A stretch of DNA of 12,318 bases from DATAVK01 sp036267755 (GCA_036267755.1 DATAVK010000047.1:1-12318), one strand, 5' to 3'; positions 1-6,789 are shown, counted from the first letter of the stretch. Numbers and translations are program-made. The notes: generated by a model from the sequence alone, not told the origin.

Positions 1-636
1 TCGCTGGAGGCCGCCGAGCTGTTCTACGCCAACGGGCTGGCGCTGGTCCGGGAGCAGTCCGGCCTGCCGGCGCCGCTGGCGGAGGAGCACCCGGCGTACC
101 TGTTGGTGGAGTGCGCCCAGCAGACCGATCCCACCGACGACCTGCTCGCCGCGCTTGAGGCGGCGGGGGACCTGGTGCTCGACGCGACGGTCGCCTCCGA
201 CGCGAGGGGTCGAGCCGCGCTGTGGGCCTACCGCGAGTCGCACACCGAGTCGATCAGCGCGGCCGGCGTCCCGGTGAAGCTCGACATCGCGGTGCCGCTC
301 AGCCAGCTCGCCGACTTCGTGGCGAGATTGCCCGCGGTCGTGACGGACGCAGTGCCGGGGGCGTGGACGATTCTGTTCGGGCACGTCAACGAGGGCAACC
401 TGCACGTCAACATCCTCGGCGCGCTCGACAGCGACGAGCAGGTGAGCGAGGCGGTGCTCCGGCTGGTCGCGTCGTACGGCGGGTCGATCAGCGCCGAGCA
501 TGGGGTGGGCCGGGCCAAGGCCGGCTGGCTCGAGCTGTCCCGGTCGGCGTCGGAGATCGCGTTGATGCGCACCATCAAGCAGGCTGTCGACCCGACTGGC
601 CTGCTCAACCCGGGGGTGCTGTTCCCGCCGACCTGA
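1..636 (+). CDS. FAD-linked oxidase, C-terminal part (glycolate/D-lactate/D-2-hydroxyglutarate dehydrogenase type), 5' truncated
   Basis: The frame is open from base 1 to the TGA at 634-636, giving the last 211 residues; the N-terminal FAD-binding (PCMH) half lies outside the window. The visible part is the FAD-oxidase C domain, the substrate-side cap of enzymes that oxidise D-2-hydroxyacids to 2-oxoacids with FAD. Supporting motifs are LWAYRES and PVKLDIAVPL (about residues 74-100), GHVNEGNLHVNI (127-138, with the GN-x-H signature of metal/substrate binding), AEHGVGRAKAGWL (165-177) and DPTGLLNPG (197-205), the usual C-terminal ending. Family membership is clear, but the substrate (glycolate, D-lactate or D-2-hydroxyglutarate) cannot be decided from this half. 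Its last 32 bases overlap the 3' end of the opposite-strand kinase-like gene, so there is no room for a terminator between them. Confidence 0.9.
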   Translation, partial: SLEAAELFYANGLALVREQSGLPAPLAEEHPAYLLVECAQQTDPTDDLLAALEAAGDLVLDATVASDARGRAALWAYRESHTESISAAGVPVKLDIAVPLSQLADFVARLPAVVTDAVPGAWTILFGHVNEGNLHVNILGALDSDEQVSEAVLRLVASYGGSISAEHGVGRAKAGWLELSRSASEIALMRTIKQAVDPTGLLNPGVLFPPT

Positions 637-1153
637 GTGAGCCAACCAAGGTGTCGGCCTCTGCTGGACTGCGCAACCGCACGAACGTGAGCTCCGGGTG
701 CATTGCTGCGGCTTCGCCGTACCGCACGCGATAGGTGTGGTGCTGGGTCCACGCCCACGCGATGATCGAGCGCTTCGGGTCGGTGGTGAGCAGGTTGCGC
801 CACGGCTCCTGGTTGCCGTTCCAGAGTCGTTGCCGGGTGACCAGCCGGCGCAGCGTCCGGCCGACGATCTGGCGCATGACGAGCAGCCGCGAGTAGTCCA
901 GCCAGACCACGGTGTCGGCGCGCGCCCACACCAGGTCCTGCACCGCGGTGTAGTTGCCATCCACGACCCAGCGCTCGCCGGTGACGACATCGGCGACCGT
1001 GGCTCGGAACACCTCGACCGGTAGCTCGGTCCAGCCGGGCTGATGAAAGACGGCGTCCAGCTCCAGGTGAGGCGCGTCGAGGGCGGCTGCTATCGCCGCG
1101 GCGAGCGTGGTCTTGCCCGAGCCGCTGTTTCCGACGACCGACACGCGCTCCAC
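605..1153 (-). CDS. P-loop adenylate-kinase-like NTPase (FlaR/topology-modulation-like family)
   Basis: A 182-residue protein with a clear Walker A loop, GNSGSGKTT at residues 8-16. It is followed by ELDAVFHQPGW (31-41), a segment typical of small adenylate-kinase-like proteins often labelled 'topology modulation protein'. WVVDGNY (62-68) and TVVWLDYS (81-88, hydrophobic strand ending in Asp) provide the second nucleotide/Mg site; RLWNGNQEPWRN (109-120) fits the lid region of this family. It is probably a cytoplasmic nucleotide- or small-molecule kinase, but the substrate is unknown. The start is GTG at 1153; no Shine-Dalgarno is visible, and a -10-like CATACT lies 8 bases upstream. It is divergent from pirin and convergent with the FAD oxidase, whose coding end it overlaps by 32 bases. 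Confidence 0.85.
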   Translation of the reverse strand: MERVSVVGNSGSGKTTLAAAIAAALDAPHLELDAVFHQPGWTELPVEVFRATVADVVTGERWVVDGNYTAVQDLVWARADTVVWLDYSRLLVMRQIVGRTLRRLVTRQRLWNGNQEPWRNLLTTDPKRSIIAWAWTQHHTYRVRYGEAAAMHPELTFVRLRSPAEADTLVGSLRSAGTAPPG

Positions 1154-1199
1154 GGCGGTCGAGTATGACCCGCGCCCGCGCGGTGGCCATGCTGGTGCG
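1154..1199. promoter_or_regulatory. Short divergent promoter region (kinase-like gene / pirin)
   Basis: Only 46 bp separate the two divergent start codons. On the minus strand CATACT (1167-1162) ends 8 bases before the GTG at 1153. On the plus strand CATGCT (1188-1193) ends exactly 6 bases before the GTG at 1200. Both match the -10 pattern (T/C)A-N3-T, and neither gene has a Shine-Dalgarno, so leaderless transcription in both directions is plausible. I found no convincing -35 boxes. This is inference from short motifs only. Confidence 0.25.
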
Positions 1200-1874
1200 G
1201 TGCCTGAGGCTGACGTCCGCCGGTCCGCCGAGCGCTTCGTGTCGCGGGCACCCGGTCGCGAGTCGCGGTACTCGTTCTCCTACGCGGAGCACTACGACGC
1301 CGCGAACACGCACTTCGGTGTCCTGCTGGCCCACAACGACGAGACGCTGGATCCGGGAGCCGGGTACGACGACCACCCCCATAGCCAGCTGGAGATCGTC
1401 ACCTGGGTGCTGGCTGGCACCCTCACGCATCGGGATTCGACCGGAGCCGACCACGCGGTGCCTGCCGGCTGGGTCCAGGTCGTCAGCGCAGGCACTGGGA
1501 TCCGGCACTCCGAGACCAACCAGCACGACGAGCCGGTGCGCTACCTGCAGATGTGGATCGCGCCGGACGGCCGCGGCGGCGGCCCGACGTACCAGGTGCA
1601 TCCGCTGCAAACGGTCGGCGTGGCCTCGCTGCATCCGCCGGGACAGCCGGGGGCGCAGTTCAGCGTGGTGCGTCCGGATCAGGCCGGTGTCACGCTCCCG
1701 GCCGCGGCGTACCGGCACCTGTTCGTCGCCGCCGGTCACGTCGATGTCGAGGGCGTCGGGGCGTTCGATGCGGGCGACGCCGTACGGTTCACCGAAGCGA
1801 ACCAAGATCGAGTCCGCGGCGAGCCGGGCAGCCTGATCGGGATCTGGGCGATGCGCGCGGCGCTAGGCGGGTAG
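1200..1874 (+). CDS. Pirin family protein (bicupin, iron-binding)
   Basis: Pirins are two-cupin metalloproteins with roles from quercetinase activity to transcriptional cofactor; the cellular role of bacterial members is mostly unknown. From the GTG at 1200 the protein has 224 residues, slightly short of the usual 230-290. It shows DVRRSAERF and SFSYAEHYD at the N-terminus, the metal triad region HPHSQLEIVTW (H59 and H61) and GTGIRHSETN (H103 and E105). These correspond to the His/His/His/Glu iron site known from human pirin, so the metal site is intact. LQMWIAP (116-122) closes the first cupin. The frame is open back to an ATG at 1107, but that start would lie inside the opposite-strand Walker A coding sequence and adds residues unlike pirin, so I prefer GTG 1200. 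A -10-like CATGCT 6 bases upstream would make it leaderless. The exported protein gene follows after 9 bp, probably in one transcript. Confidence 0.85.
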   Translation: MPEADVRRSAERFVSRAPGRESRYSFSYAEHYDAANTHFGVLLAHNDETLDPGAGYDDHPHSQLEIVTWVLAGTLTHRDSTGADHAVPAGWVQVVSAGTGIRHSETNQHDEPVRYLQMWIAPDGRGGGPTYQVHPLQTVGVASLHPPGQPGAQFSVVRPDQAGVTLPAAAYRHLFVAAGHVDVEGVGAFDAGDAVRFTEANQDRVRGEPGSLIGIWAMRAALGG

Positions 1875-1883
1875 GGGGCGGTC

Positions 1884-2825
1884 ATGTCCTGGAGCCGCGC
1901 CGCCCTCGGAACCGTTGCCGCGATCGTCGCGATCGCCGTCGGAGTGCTGGCCGGCGAGCTCACCAAGCCGGCTGCCTCGGGTGCGGGATCACCGGCCCCA
2001 ACGGTGTCTCCGACAGCGAGCCATCGGCCACCGCCGCCCAAGACATTCCTGCCGGACGGCTCCTCACGGCTGTTCCCCGGCCATCGGGTGGTGGCGTACT
2101 ACGGCGCCGCGGGGGCGCCGGCGCTGGGTGTGCTCGGCACCGACAGCGCGGAGGGCATCTGGCCGCGACTCGACGCGCAGGCCCGCGAGTTCGACCATCA
2201 CGGACCGGCGATCCTGCCGGCGTACGAGCTCATCACGTTCGTCGCGACGGGCAGCGGCGGGCCGGACGGCGACTACTCGCAGCGGATCCCCGACTCCACC
2301 ATCCAGCACTACGTCACGGCCGCGCGGCGGCACCATGCCCTGCTAATCCTGGACATCCAGCCAGGCAGGGGCGAGTTCCTGCCCGACGCGCAGTCCCTGG
2401 CGCGCTGGCTGCGGCTGCCCGACGTCGCCCTGGCGATCGATCCGGAGTGGAAGCTCTACGGGCATCAGGTGCCGGATCGCCAGATCGGGCACACCGACGC
2501 GACCGCTATCAACCAGGTGTCGGCGTGGCTCGACCGGCTCACCGCCGCTCAAAACCTGCCGCAGAAACTGTTGCTGGTGCACCAGTTCACGCCCGACATG
2601 GTCCACCACAAGTCACAGGTGGCAAGCCGTGCGCATCTCGCGATGGTGTTCAACATGGACGGCTTCGGCGCCCGGGCGGTCAAGCTCGCGGAGTACCACG
2701 ACCTGGCGCGCGATCGGCGGTTCCCGATCGGGCTGAAGCTGTTTTACAGCAGCGACAAGCATCGGTTTACGCCGACCGAGGCGGTCCGGTTGCACCCCGC
2801 GCCGGCGGTCGTCGACTACGAGTGA
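1884..2825 (+). CDS. Exported protein of unknown function, possible TIM-barrel glycosidase-like domain
   Basis: A 313-residue protein. Residues 7-24 form a hydrophobic signal peptide or signal anchor with no lipobox cysteine. Residues 32-54 are a Pro/Ser/Thr/Ala-rich linker, so the rest should be outside the membrane. The body has alternating strand-like segments that resemble barrel strands: RVVAYYGAAG (68-77), ALLILDIQPGRGEF (152-165), VALAIDPEWKL (181-191), KLLLVHQFTPDMV (228-240), LAMVFNMDGFG (252-262) and PIGLKLFYSSDK (281-292). Acidic residues D157, D186 and E188 sit at strand ends, as catalytic acids do in TIM-barrel hydrolases, but that is inference. I do not recognise a named family. 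The ATG start is supported by a GGGGG tract 5 bases upstream (1874-1878). It lies 9 bp after pirin, and its stop overlaps the end of the convergent small gene by 10 bases. Confidence 0.8.
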   Translation: MSWSRAALGTVAAIVAIAVGVLAGELTKPAASGAGSPAPTVSPTASHRPPPPKTFLPDGSSRLFPGHRVVAYYGAAGAPALGVLGTDSAEGIWPRLDAQAREFDHHGPAILPAYELITFVATGSGGPDGDYSQRIPDSTIQHYVTAARRHHALLILDIQPGRGEFLPDAQSLARWLRLPDVALAIDPEWKLYGHQVPDRQIGHTDATAINQVSAWLDRLTAAQNLPQKLLLVHQFTPDMVHHKSQVASRAHLAMVFNMDGFGARAVKLAEYHDLARDRRFPIGLKLFYSSDKHRFTPTEAVRLHPAPAVVDYE

Positions 2826-3121
2826 CCGAACAGCGCCTGCGACGCCACCGGCGACATCAGTCCCGGCGACTGCAGCGACGGGACTGACGGGGTCTCCACG
2901 AGATCCCCCTCCTCCTCCGGCCAATCGTCGAAGGACTCCCCGCCGGTCAGCTCCATCTCGTCGACGCGCCCGGTGGTTTCACGCAGCGTCACGCGGATCT
3001 CGGCGACCTGGTGCTCGATCGTGCGCATCCGGGCGCTGAGGCGTTCCTCAGCCGACGGGGTGCGGGCGTCGCGGAAAGCCTGGGCAATGGCATGACGGCG
3101 CTGCTGGTGGTCGAGACGCAT
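2816..3121 (-). CDS. Small hypothetical protein with predicted coiled coil and acidic tail
   Basis: A 101-residue protein of no family that I recognise. Residues 1-23 are basic (HQQRRHAIAQAFRDAR). Residues about 24-57 are highly charged with heptad-like hydrophobic spacing (MRTIEHQVAEIRVTLRETT), suggesting a helix or coiled coil. Residues 60-76 are acidic (ESFDDWPEEEGD) and the C-terminus is Pro/Ser-rich. There is no signal peptide or membrane segment. The ATG is preceded by AGGG with a 7-base spacer, a usable ribosome site. It lies 37 bp downstream of the DUF1501 gene on the same strand, so it may be the last gene of that operon. Its 3' end overlaps the convergent exported-protein gene by 10 bases. 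Codon bias and the ribosome site support a real gene; the function is unknown. Confidence 0.6.
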   Translation of the reverse strand: MRLDHQQRRHAIAQAFRDARTPSAEERLSARMRTIEHQVAEIRVTLRETTGRVDEMELTGGESFDDWPEEEGDLVETPSVPSLQSPGLMSPVASQALFGHS

Positions 3122-3158
3122 TACCTCACCCTACGTCGCGACCACTGCCCGTGACCGG

Positions 3159-4448
3159 TCAGGTACGGGGCTTGGTCAATCCCAGCCGATGGGAGCTGAG
3201 GCCCGGGAACACATGCGTGGCTCGCAGCCCGCAGCGGGTCTCCAGCAGTTCGGCCAGGATCGACCGGTAGTCGGTGGTGCCCGCCAGGTTGCCGAGCACC
3301 AGATCAGCGTCGGCCAGGCCGGGCCAGCGCCCGTAGACCGAGCCGCCCTTGACGCCGCCGCCCATGACCAGCACCGCGTTGCCATGGCCGTGGTCGAGGC
3401 CGCCCGAGTCGTTCTCCATCACCCGGCGGCCGAACTCCGACAGCGTCACGACGACGACATTCGACATCGCCGTACCGAGATCGGCGGCGAACGCCGTCAG
3501 TGCCTGGCCGAGACCGGTGAGGTTGTCGTGCATCCAGCCGCTGGTGGGGCTGCCGAGACCCACGTGCATGTCCCAGTTGCCGCAGTCGACTGCGGCGACC
3601 CGCAGCCCGACCTTTGCCTTGATGAGCTGCGCGACATTGCTCAGCGATCCGCCGACGTCGTCCTTGGGGTACGACGCTCCATTGGCCGGGGCGTAGTCGA
3701 CCGTCGACAGCGACTGGGCGGTGTTGAGGGCGGCGAGCGTGGTGCGGGCGGGTGCGGAGACGACGGCCGGAGCGCCGTGCTGCAGCTTGCGGAGGGCCGT
3801 GTGCCAGCTGGCGACGTCGTCGGGGGAGGCGCCGGCCAGCGAGAACGACGCGAGCGACTGCATAGCGGTCACCGGGTAGGTCCCGCTCATCGACGACGGC
3901 GCGGTGGCCGGCCCGACCGAGGTCGCGGCGAATGGCGTTCCGACTCCGGCGACGCCGGCCATCCGGTCGATCCATCCGGTCCGCATCGACGAGCCGGGCG
4001 CGGCGCGCTCCATCTCCTCCATCGCCTCGAAGTGCGACATCGTCGGGTCCTGCTGCCCGACCGCGTGGACGATCGCGAGCTGGCCGGCGTCCCAGAGCGG
4101 GACGAGCGGCGCAAGCGCGGGATGCAGCCCGAACCGGCTGTCGACCTGGTGCAGCTGCGACTCCGGGACACCGATGTTGGGTCGCTGCCCGGCCCAGTGC
4201 GGGTCGCCGAACGGGACGACGGCAGACAGCCCGTCGAACCCGCCGCGCAGGCTCACCACCACGAGGACGTCACCGGCGTGCCCCTGCTCTGCGAAGGCGA
4301 GCTGGGTCGAGCCGAGCGTGCCGGTGCCGGTGACCAGGCCGAGCGCGGCGATCCCGGCGGCGCCGCCGAGGAAGCCACGGCGGCTCACACCAGGGCCCTC
4401 GCACTCGCAGGCCGGTGGCGGCGGCTGCGCCGGGAGGTCGCCGGTCAT
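3159..4448 (-). CDS. Tat-exported DUF1501 protein
   Basis: A 429-residue DUF1501 protein, a family related to the alkaline phosphatase/sulfatase superfamily with unestablished activity. It carries a twin-arginine signal, SRRGFLGG at residues 22-29, a hydrophobic stretch to about 53 and an A-F-A cleavage site. The leader is long and begins with a Pro-rich, Cys-containing stretch (C14, C16). Family motifs run in order: SLRGGFDGLSAVVPF (66-80), TMSHFEAMEEME (136-147), NWDMHVGLG (291-299), TLSEFGRRVMEND (335-347), DHGHG (352-356, likely metal ligands) and VMGGGVKGGSVYGRWPGL (361-378). Length is normal for the family. The ATG start overlaps the DUF1800 stop by four bases (ATGA), implying translational coupling, with GGCGG a few bases upstream. 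It probably acts outside the membrane as a folded metalloprotein, in partnership with DUF1800. Confidence 0.93.
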   Translation of the reverse strand: MTGDLPAQPPPPACECEGPGVSRRGFLGGAAGIAALGLVTGTGTLGSTQLAFAEQGHAGDVLVVVSLRGGFDGLSAVVPFGDPHWAGQRPNIGVPESQLHQVDSRFGLHPALAPLVPLWDAGQLAIVHAVGQQDPTMSHFEAMEEMERAAPGSSMRTGWIDRMAGVAGVGTPFAATSVGPATAPSSMSGTYPVTAMQSLASFSLAGASPDDVASWHTALRKLQHGAPAVVSAPARTTLAALNTAQSLSTVDYAPANGASYPKDDVGGSLSNVAQLIKAKVGLRVAAVDCGNWDMHVGLGSPTSGWMHDNLTGLGQALTAFAADLGTAMSNVVVVTLSEFGRRVMENDSGGLDHGHGNAVLVMGGGVKGGSVYGRWPGLADADLVLGNLAGTTDYRSILAELLETRCGLRATHVFPGLSSHRLGLTKPRT

Positions 4449-5971
4449 CGTTCCGCCTGCCGTGAGCTGTCGAGGATGAGGGCCACGAGGTAGGGCAGTC
4501 GCCAGCCCACCGCCTCGTCGGTCGCCACCAGCCGATCGCTGGGCTTGTGGCCGACGAAGTGGGTGAGTGCGGCGCGCTGTGTCACGTTGAGTGCGGGCAC
4601 GTTGAGTGCCGCGACCAGCCCATCGATCAGGTGGCCGTACGTCTTAGGCAGCGGCTTGGGGACCAGGGTGGCGAGCTTGGTGTAGCGCAGCTTGGTCGGC
4701 CACCACTGCGCCGCAAGCGAGATGTGGGCATTCCACCGGCCGAGCGTGGCCGAGGTCGACGACCAGGCAGCCGCAGTGTCCGGGTACCCGTTGGGTGCGT
4801 GCCAGCCCATCGGTGGTTGCCCGACCGATCCGGTCATCCACTGCAGGTCGCGGATCCCCTCGGTGCCATGAGCGGGCGGCCTGATGCGCAGGACCCGCGC
4901 GGTGGCGATGAAGTCTTCGTACGGCGTCCGAACCTTCTTGCCGTGAGCGTGCGCGAACTCCTTGGACGCGAACAGCTCGCGCAGGACCGGCACGATCTGG
5001 GTGCCGTGATGCCGGTGCGTCGCAGCCAGCCGCGTGACGAGGGCGTGGGGTGGGGTGTCCGAGACGAACAGCGTGGCCAGCTTGGTGGCCAGGTGCCTCG
5101 CGGTGTCCGGGTGGTGCGCGAGGTACCGGAGGTAGTCCATCGCGACGGCCTCGCCCTTGGCGGCGGAGCGGTTCGGTGAGGAGAAGCCCAGCACCTTGAC
5201 GTGGCCGACGTAGTGCATCCACGGCGCCCACAGGAACGCGCCGCTGTCGGGCTCGACGGACAGGCCGCTGAGGATGAGGGCGCTGTTGTGCACGTCCTTC
5301 TGCGAGTACTTGGCGCCAAGGCCGACGGTGTGCAGCTCGAGCAGCTCGCGGCCCCAGTTCTCGTTGGGTGCCTTCCCGGTGCTCTGCGCGTTGCCGAGGT
5401 AGTTGAGCATCGCGGGCGAGCGGCCGGTCGCGCAGAGCATCTCGCTGAACGAGCCGAGCGCGTGCTTGCGGATGACCTCGCGGTCGAAGACGTGGCGGCT
5501 GTCCCAGACGTCGCTGCTCGGGCAGGTGACGTTGAGGTGGTTGGACCAGAAGTCGACCATGATCTCGAACAGCTGTCGCTTGGACCAGATCGCCTGCGCG
5601 ATGTGGGCGTCGATGAGGTCGAACATCGTGTCCCAGGCACCGATGGACAGGTGCTTGCGGGTCTGCCAGGTGTTGCGCTCGAGGCTGGGCCACCGCTTGA
5701 GCAGATGGTCCATCTCGGTGTCACGGACTCGATGCGGGTGGAGCTGGTCCTCGAGCCAGGCCTCGGCGCCGCGCTTGTGTACCTCGTGCACCAGGGCGGG
5801 GGTAGCGCCGTACGTGGTGCGCCGAAGCAGGTGGGCAATGCCGCCGTACCGCGGTGTCTTCTTCGATGAGATGGCCGGGGCGGCCCAGGCGCTGTCGAGA
5901 ACGGTCGGGGCCGAGCCGGCAAGCACGGTGGCACCCGTGAGGGCGCCCAACCGGCGTCGCGTCAGTGGCAC
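4445..5971 (-). CDS. Tat-exported DUF1800 protein
   Basis: A 508-residue DUF1800 protein; family function is unknown. The N-terminus is a twin-arginine signal (TRRRLGALTG, residues 4-13) with a probable A-W-A cleavage site after residue 30. Conserved family blocks are HLLRRTTYGATPAL (47-60), MVDFWSNHLNV (138-148), DREVIRKHALGSFSEML (163-179), SPAMLNYLGN (185-194), NENWGRELLELHTVGLG (203-219), and GQPPMGWHAPNGYPD (384-398) near the C-terminal half. The start is GTG at 5971, supported by AGGA with a 5-base spacer. It is the gene immediately before DUF1501 (ATGA overlap), and follows DUF2630 by 37 bp on the same strand. DUF1800 and DUF1501 are often found as adjacent pairs in several bacterial phyla, which supports a joint exported function. 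The many conserved Trp/His/Asn residues suggest an enzyme or carbohydrate-binding role, but that is inference. Confidence 0.93.
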   Translation of the reverse strand: MPLTRRRLGALTGATVLAGSAPTVLDSAWAAPAISSKKTPRYGGIAHLLRRTTYGATPALVHEVHKRGAEAWLEDQLHPHRVRDTEMDHLLKRWPSLERNTWQTRKHLSIGAWDTMFDLIDAHIAQAIWSKRQLFEIMVDFWSNHLNVTCPSSDVWDSRHVFDREVIRKHALGSFSEMLCATGRSPAMLNYLGNAQSTGKAPNENWGRELLELHTVGLGAKYSQKDVHNSALILSGLSVEPDSGAFLWAPWMHYVGHVKVLGFSSPNRSAAKGEAVAMDYLRYLAHHPDTARHLATKLATLFVSDTPPHALVTRLAATHRHHGTQIVPVLRELFASKEFAHAHGKKVRTPYEDFIATARVLRIRPPAHGTEGIRDLQWMTGSVGQPPMGWHAPNGYPDTAAAWSSTSATLGRWNAHISLAAQWWPTKLRYTKLATLVPKPLPKTYGHLIDGLVAALNVPALNVTQRAALTHFVGHKPSDRLVATDEAVGWRLPYLVALILDSSRQAER

Positions 5972-6008
5972 GGGTTCCTATCGGCATCCGCCAATCGCCA
6001 CTTCAGCG

Positions 6009-6245
6009 TTACTGCAAATAGCCCTCCACCTGTGTGGTGCTCGACGGCTGGACCGCGTCGGGGTCGGTCCCCGCGTCGCGGGCGGCCTCGCGGCGCCGCA
6101 GCAGGTCCCACATGGTGTCGAGCTGCTCCTCGATGTGGGCCAGTCGCTGCCGGCCGTCGTCGTCGAGCCCGCCGCTGCGGCGGAGCTTGTGCTCCTCGGC
6201 GACCAGGTCGTTGATGCGGTGGTGAAGTTCTGCCTCGGTGGTCAT
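6009..6245 (-). CDS. DUF2630 family small protein
   Basis: A 78-residue protein starting MTTEAELHHRINDLVAEEH, which matches the compact, highly charged, helical DUF2630 family found mainly in actinobacteria. Conserved features are the N-terminal INDLVAEEHKLRR (residues 11-23), then QRLAHIEEQLDTMWDLLRRREA (33-54), ending in a short polar tail; no function is known. The frame stays open upstream to 6623, but that extension is antisense to the SRPBCC gene and not family-like, so the ATG at 6245 is chosen. No clear Shine-Dalgarno is visible. It lies 37 bp upstream of DUF1800 on the same strand and may head that operon, or simply be a neighbour. It is divergent from the SRPBCC gene across 66 bp. 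Confidence 0.85.
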   Translation of the reverse strand: MTTEAELHHRINDLVAEEHKLRRSGGLDDDGRQRLAHIEEQLDTMWDLLRRREAARDAGTDPDAVQPSSTTQVEGYLQ

Positions 6246-6274
6246 GCCTGTCAGTCTTGTAGGTGAACGCCCGA

Positions 6275-6305
6275 TCGACAAGACGGGCCTGGGTCCGGCT
6301 AGCGT
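6275..6305 (+). promoter_or_regulatory. Candidate leaderless promoter for the SRPBCC gene
   Basis: TCGACA (6275-6280) and TAGCGT (6300-6305) are separated by 19 bases. The -10-like hexamer ends exactly 6 bases before the ATG at 6312, placing the transcription start on or next to the A of the start codon. There is no Shine-Dalgarno sequence upstream of this ATG, which agrees with a leaderless mRNA. The motif match alone is moderate evidence. Confidence 0.35.
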
Positions 6306-6311
6306 GCCCCG

Positions 6312-6731
6312 ATGCAACGGGTGGAGATCGACCGCGACTTCGACCTGCCGGTCGGCCGGGTCTTCGCGTACCTCTCGGAGCACGAGAACCTCGGCCCGCT
6401 GTTCGGGGCCCGGGTGAGCCGGGTGCGCGACGGCGACGCCGCCCGCAACGGCGTCGGCTCGGTACGACGGCTGCGGGTCGGGCCGCTGCCGAGCTTCGAG
6501 GAGACGGTCACCGGCTACGTCCCGGACGAGCGCATCGACTACCGGATCACCCGCGGCAGCCCGCTGCGCGACCACCACGGGACGATGTCGTTCCGCGCGA
6601 ACGGCGCCGGCACCCACCTGCACTACGTCATCGAGTTCGACTCTGCACTCCCCGGCGTCGCCCGGGCGGTGGCCGCGTCGTTGACCCGAAGCATCACGCG
6701 GGGCCTCGACAAGGTCGCCGCCAACGCCTGA
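6312..6731 (+). CDS. SRPBCC superfamily protein (polyketide cyclase/START-like fold)
   Basis: A 139-residue protein matching the small SRPBCC (Bet v1/START-like) fold that binds hydrophobic ligands in a helix-grip cavity. Its opening QRVEIDRDFDLPVGRVFAYL (residues 2-21) is the typical first strand plus helix. DHHGTMSFRANGAGTHLHYV (87-106) is the usual pair of antiparallel strands, and the C-terminal SLTRSITRGLDKVAA (123-137) is the long closing helix. There is no signal peptide, so it is cytoplasmic. The ligand cannot be predicted. The ATG at 6312 fits the family start. It converges on the acyl-CoA synthetase gene, and the terminator-like inverted repeat begins on the last base of its stop codon. 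Confidence 0.88.
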   Translation: MQRVEIDRDFDLPVGRVFAYLSEHENLGPLFGARVSRVRDGDAARNGVGSVRRLRVGPLPSFEETVTGYVPDERIDYRITRGSPLRDHHGTMSFRANGAGTHLHYVIEFDSALPGVARAVAASLTRSITRGLDKVAANA

Positions 6732-6779
6732 CTTGTCAGGACGCTCGAGCGTCGGTTTGGGCCGGAGGGCCTGACAAGT
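6731..6779. terminator. Bidirectional terminator-like inverted repeat between convergent genes
   Basis: ACTTGTCAGG (6731-6740) is exactly complementary to CCTGACAAGT (6770-6779), a perfect 10-bp stem. The enclosed 29 bases contain a second perfect palindrome, ACGCTCGAGCGT (6741-6752), directly abutting the left arm. It sits between the SRPBCC stop (6731) and the acyl-CoA synthetase stop (6790), the expected place for a terminator used in both directions. There is no T tract, as often in actinobacteria. The stem is unusually AT-balanced for this genome. Confidence 0.65.
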
Positions 6780-6789
6780 GGGCTGGCGC

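Noticed and set aside
228..1805. A 525-codon minus-strand open frame across the kinase-like and pirin genes
   Set aside because: It is low-complexity and Arg-rich, crosses three well-supported genes in other frames, and has no recognisable motif.
1553..2887. A 444-codon plus-strand open frame over the pirin end and the exported protein
   Set aside because: It is an Arg/Gly/Ala-rich shadow frame; the exported protein in the other frame has a signal peptide, a linker and a ribosome site.
3148..3169. Possible terminator at the DUF1501 stop (CCCGT...ACGGG enclosing the palindrome TGACCGGTCA)
   Set aside because: The outer arms are only 5 bp, the two pairings compete, and it overlaps the stop codon in front of a co-directional gene that seems to share the transcript.
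6246..6623. N-terminal extension of the DUF2630 frame to 6623
   Set aside because: The extension is antisense to the SRPBCC gene and not family-like; the ATG at 6245 gives the typical 78-residue protein.
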